Part shown: positions 28,795 through 29,531 of the stretch, in pieces
Position numbering within the stretch: the stretch's first letter is position 1
Layout of the letters: each line of letters begins with the position of its first letter
Source of the DNA: an uncultured bacterium
GTDB lineage: Bacteria > Cyanobacteriota > Vampirovibrionia > Gastranaerophilales > Gastranaerophilaceae
NCBI GenBank assembly: GCA_945833895.1
Contig: CAMAGQ010000004.1
Span: 1 to 29,531, forward strand
Direction: 5' to 3'
Length of the DNA stretch: 29,531 nt
Program-made: the position numbers and the translations under genes
Notes under the pieces: model-generated
Seen by the model: only the letters and a program-made list of their open reading frames with translations
What the model was told of the DNA's origin: nothing
Database searches by the model: none

Positions 28795-29531
28795 TTATAC
28801 AGAAGCCTTTGCTCTAGGGCCTGCGTTAACGATTTCTGAAGGCATATTCGGATATTTAGCAGCGAAGTTATCAGCAAACATTTGAGCAAGTTTGTTTGCG
28901 TTTTCGTCATAAGCTGCTTTATCTGACCACATACCTCTTGCGTCCAACATTTCATCAGGAACGTTAGGACAAGATGTAGGGTAGTCAACGTTGAATATGT
29001 CATGGTGTTTGAATTCGATTGAATCAAATGAACCGTTCAACGCAGCTGTAACCATTGCTCTTGTGTAAGCCAATTTCATTCTCTTAGCACCCATTGATGC
29101 TGAGCCGCCTGCCCATCCGGTATTTACTAAGTAAACTTTAGTACCGTATTTGTCAAGTTTGTCACCCAACATCTTAGCATAAACTGAAGCATCCATTGGC
29201 ATGAAAGGTTCACCGAACAATGTTGAGAATGTAGGAACAGGTTCTGTAATACCTCTTTCAGTACCGGCTAATTTAGATGTGAAACCTGTTACAAAGTGGT
29301 ACATTGCAGCGTTTTTGTCTAATCTTGAGATTGGAGGCAATACGCCGAAAGCATCTGCTGTTAAGAAGATAACAACTTTTGGAATGCCGCCCATTGAAGG
29401 GATTGCAGCATTATTGATGTAGTTGATTGGGTAACCAACACGAGTGTTTTCTGTTAGTGTTCCGTCACAGAAATCAAATTCTCTTGTTTCAGGGTCCATA
29501 ACAACGTTTTCAACCAATGAACCGAATTTGA
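28795..29531 (-). CDS. pckA: Phosphoenolpyruvate carboxykinase (ATP), C-terminal part
   Basis: Interconverts oxaloacetate plus ATP with phosphoenolpyruvate, CO2 and ADP, in gluconeogenesis or, in many gut anaerobes, in the carboxylating direction. The frame enters from beyond the right edge (FGSLVENVVMDPETREFDF), so the N-terminal half is missing. The visible 240-odd residues carry the ATP-type signatures: LTENTRVGYPINYI, VIFLTADAFGVLPPISRL, YHFVTGFTSKLAGTERGITEP, FGEPFMP and LVNTGWAGG. A TTG at 29517 is internal, not the start. A strong terminator follows the stop. The GTP-type enzyme has different motifs and is excluded. Confidence 0.95.
   Translation of the reverse strand, partial: KFGSLVENVVMDPETREFDFCDGTLTENTRVGYPINYINNAAIPSMGGIPKVVIFLTADAFGVLPPISRLDKNAAMYHFVTGFTSKLAGTERGITEPVPTFSTLFGEPFMPMDASVYAKMLGDKLDKYGTKVYLVNTGWAGGSASMGAKRMKLAYTRAMVTAALNGSFDSIEFKHHDIFNVDYPTSCPNVPDEMLDARGMWSDKAAYDENANKLAQMFADNFAAKYPNMPSEIVNAGPRAKASV

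Noticed and set aside
28633..29027. Open frames in both directions over the repeats upstream of pckA's end
   Set aside because: They consist of hairpin repeats or are a shifted frame of pckA.
1..29531. CRISPR array, tRNA or rRNA genes, transposase or prophage
   Set aside because: No regularly spaced direct repeats, no cloverleaf-like sequence noticed in the gaps, and no transposase, integrase or phage structural protein among the reading frames.

Overview
The window is AT-rich, gene-dense bacterial chromosome with almost entirely housekeeping and envelope content. A Gram-negative envelope is implied by a GT9 heptosyltransferase-type enzyme, an LptF/LptG-type permease and a complete dTDP-L-rhamnose cassette. 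The GyrA C-terminal domain carries a cyanobacteria-like variant of the GyrA box. Two proteins begin with short SFTG or SFQRR motifs that I associate, from memory only, with gut Gastranaerophilales (Melainabacteria). My best guess is therefore a non-photosynthetic gut relative of Cyanobacteria. This is inference; no rRNA gene is present to settle it.

Layout. (1) 1-2315, minus strand: an AGCS sodium:amino-acid symporter followed by a family 4 uracil-DNA glycosylase and a strong terminator. (2) 2601-4739, minus: a 712-residue multi-pass membrane protein of unknown function that may contain an ancient internal duplication. (3) 4984-10042, plus: trmFO, gyrA, a small secreted Cys-containing protein, a PC4-like protein and a small basic protein. 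(4) 10137-14056, minus: a GT9 glycosyltransferase, a GAF-GGDEF-HD-GYP signalling protein whose HD motif is degenerate, and thiL. (5) 14327-17662, plus: promoter and rfbC-rfbB-rfbD-rfbA in one tight operon. (6) 17657-21885, minus: an operon of TPR protein, secreted protein, C_GCAxxG_C_C redox protein, FluC fluoride channel and an endonuclease IV-like TIM barrel. (7) 22076-22353, plus: a 52-codon gene with its own promoter and terminator. (8) 22688-25688, minus: a divergent GH77 4-alpha-glucanotransferase and a GT92-like glycosyltransferase. (9) 25837-28400, plus: an XRE regulator cut by an in-frame stop, a 52-residue protein, an LptF/G permease and an unknown coiled-coil protein. (10) 28731-29531, minus: the 3' part of ATP-dependent pckA and its terminator.

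Functionally, the GT9 enzyme, rhamnose cassette, GT92-like enzyme and LptF/G permease fit cell-surface glycan assembly and export. MalQ and PckA fit glucan use and gluconeogenesis or fermentation. Longer intergenic regions hold two families of dispersed GC-rich or palindromic repeats.

I found no CRISPR array, transposase, prophage, tRNA or rRNA, and no clear defence system. The items most worth checking are a recurring arrangement of a -10-like hexamer exactly 6 nt before the ATG (candidate leaderless transcripts at agcS, trmFO, lptF and 27681), the interrupted XRE gene, the degenerate HD-GYP domain, the GyrA QRDR variant and the duplicated 712-residue protein.
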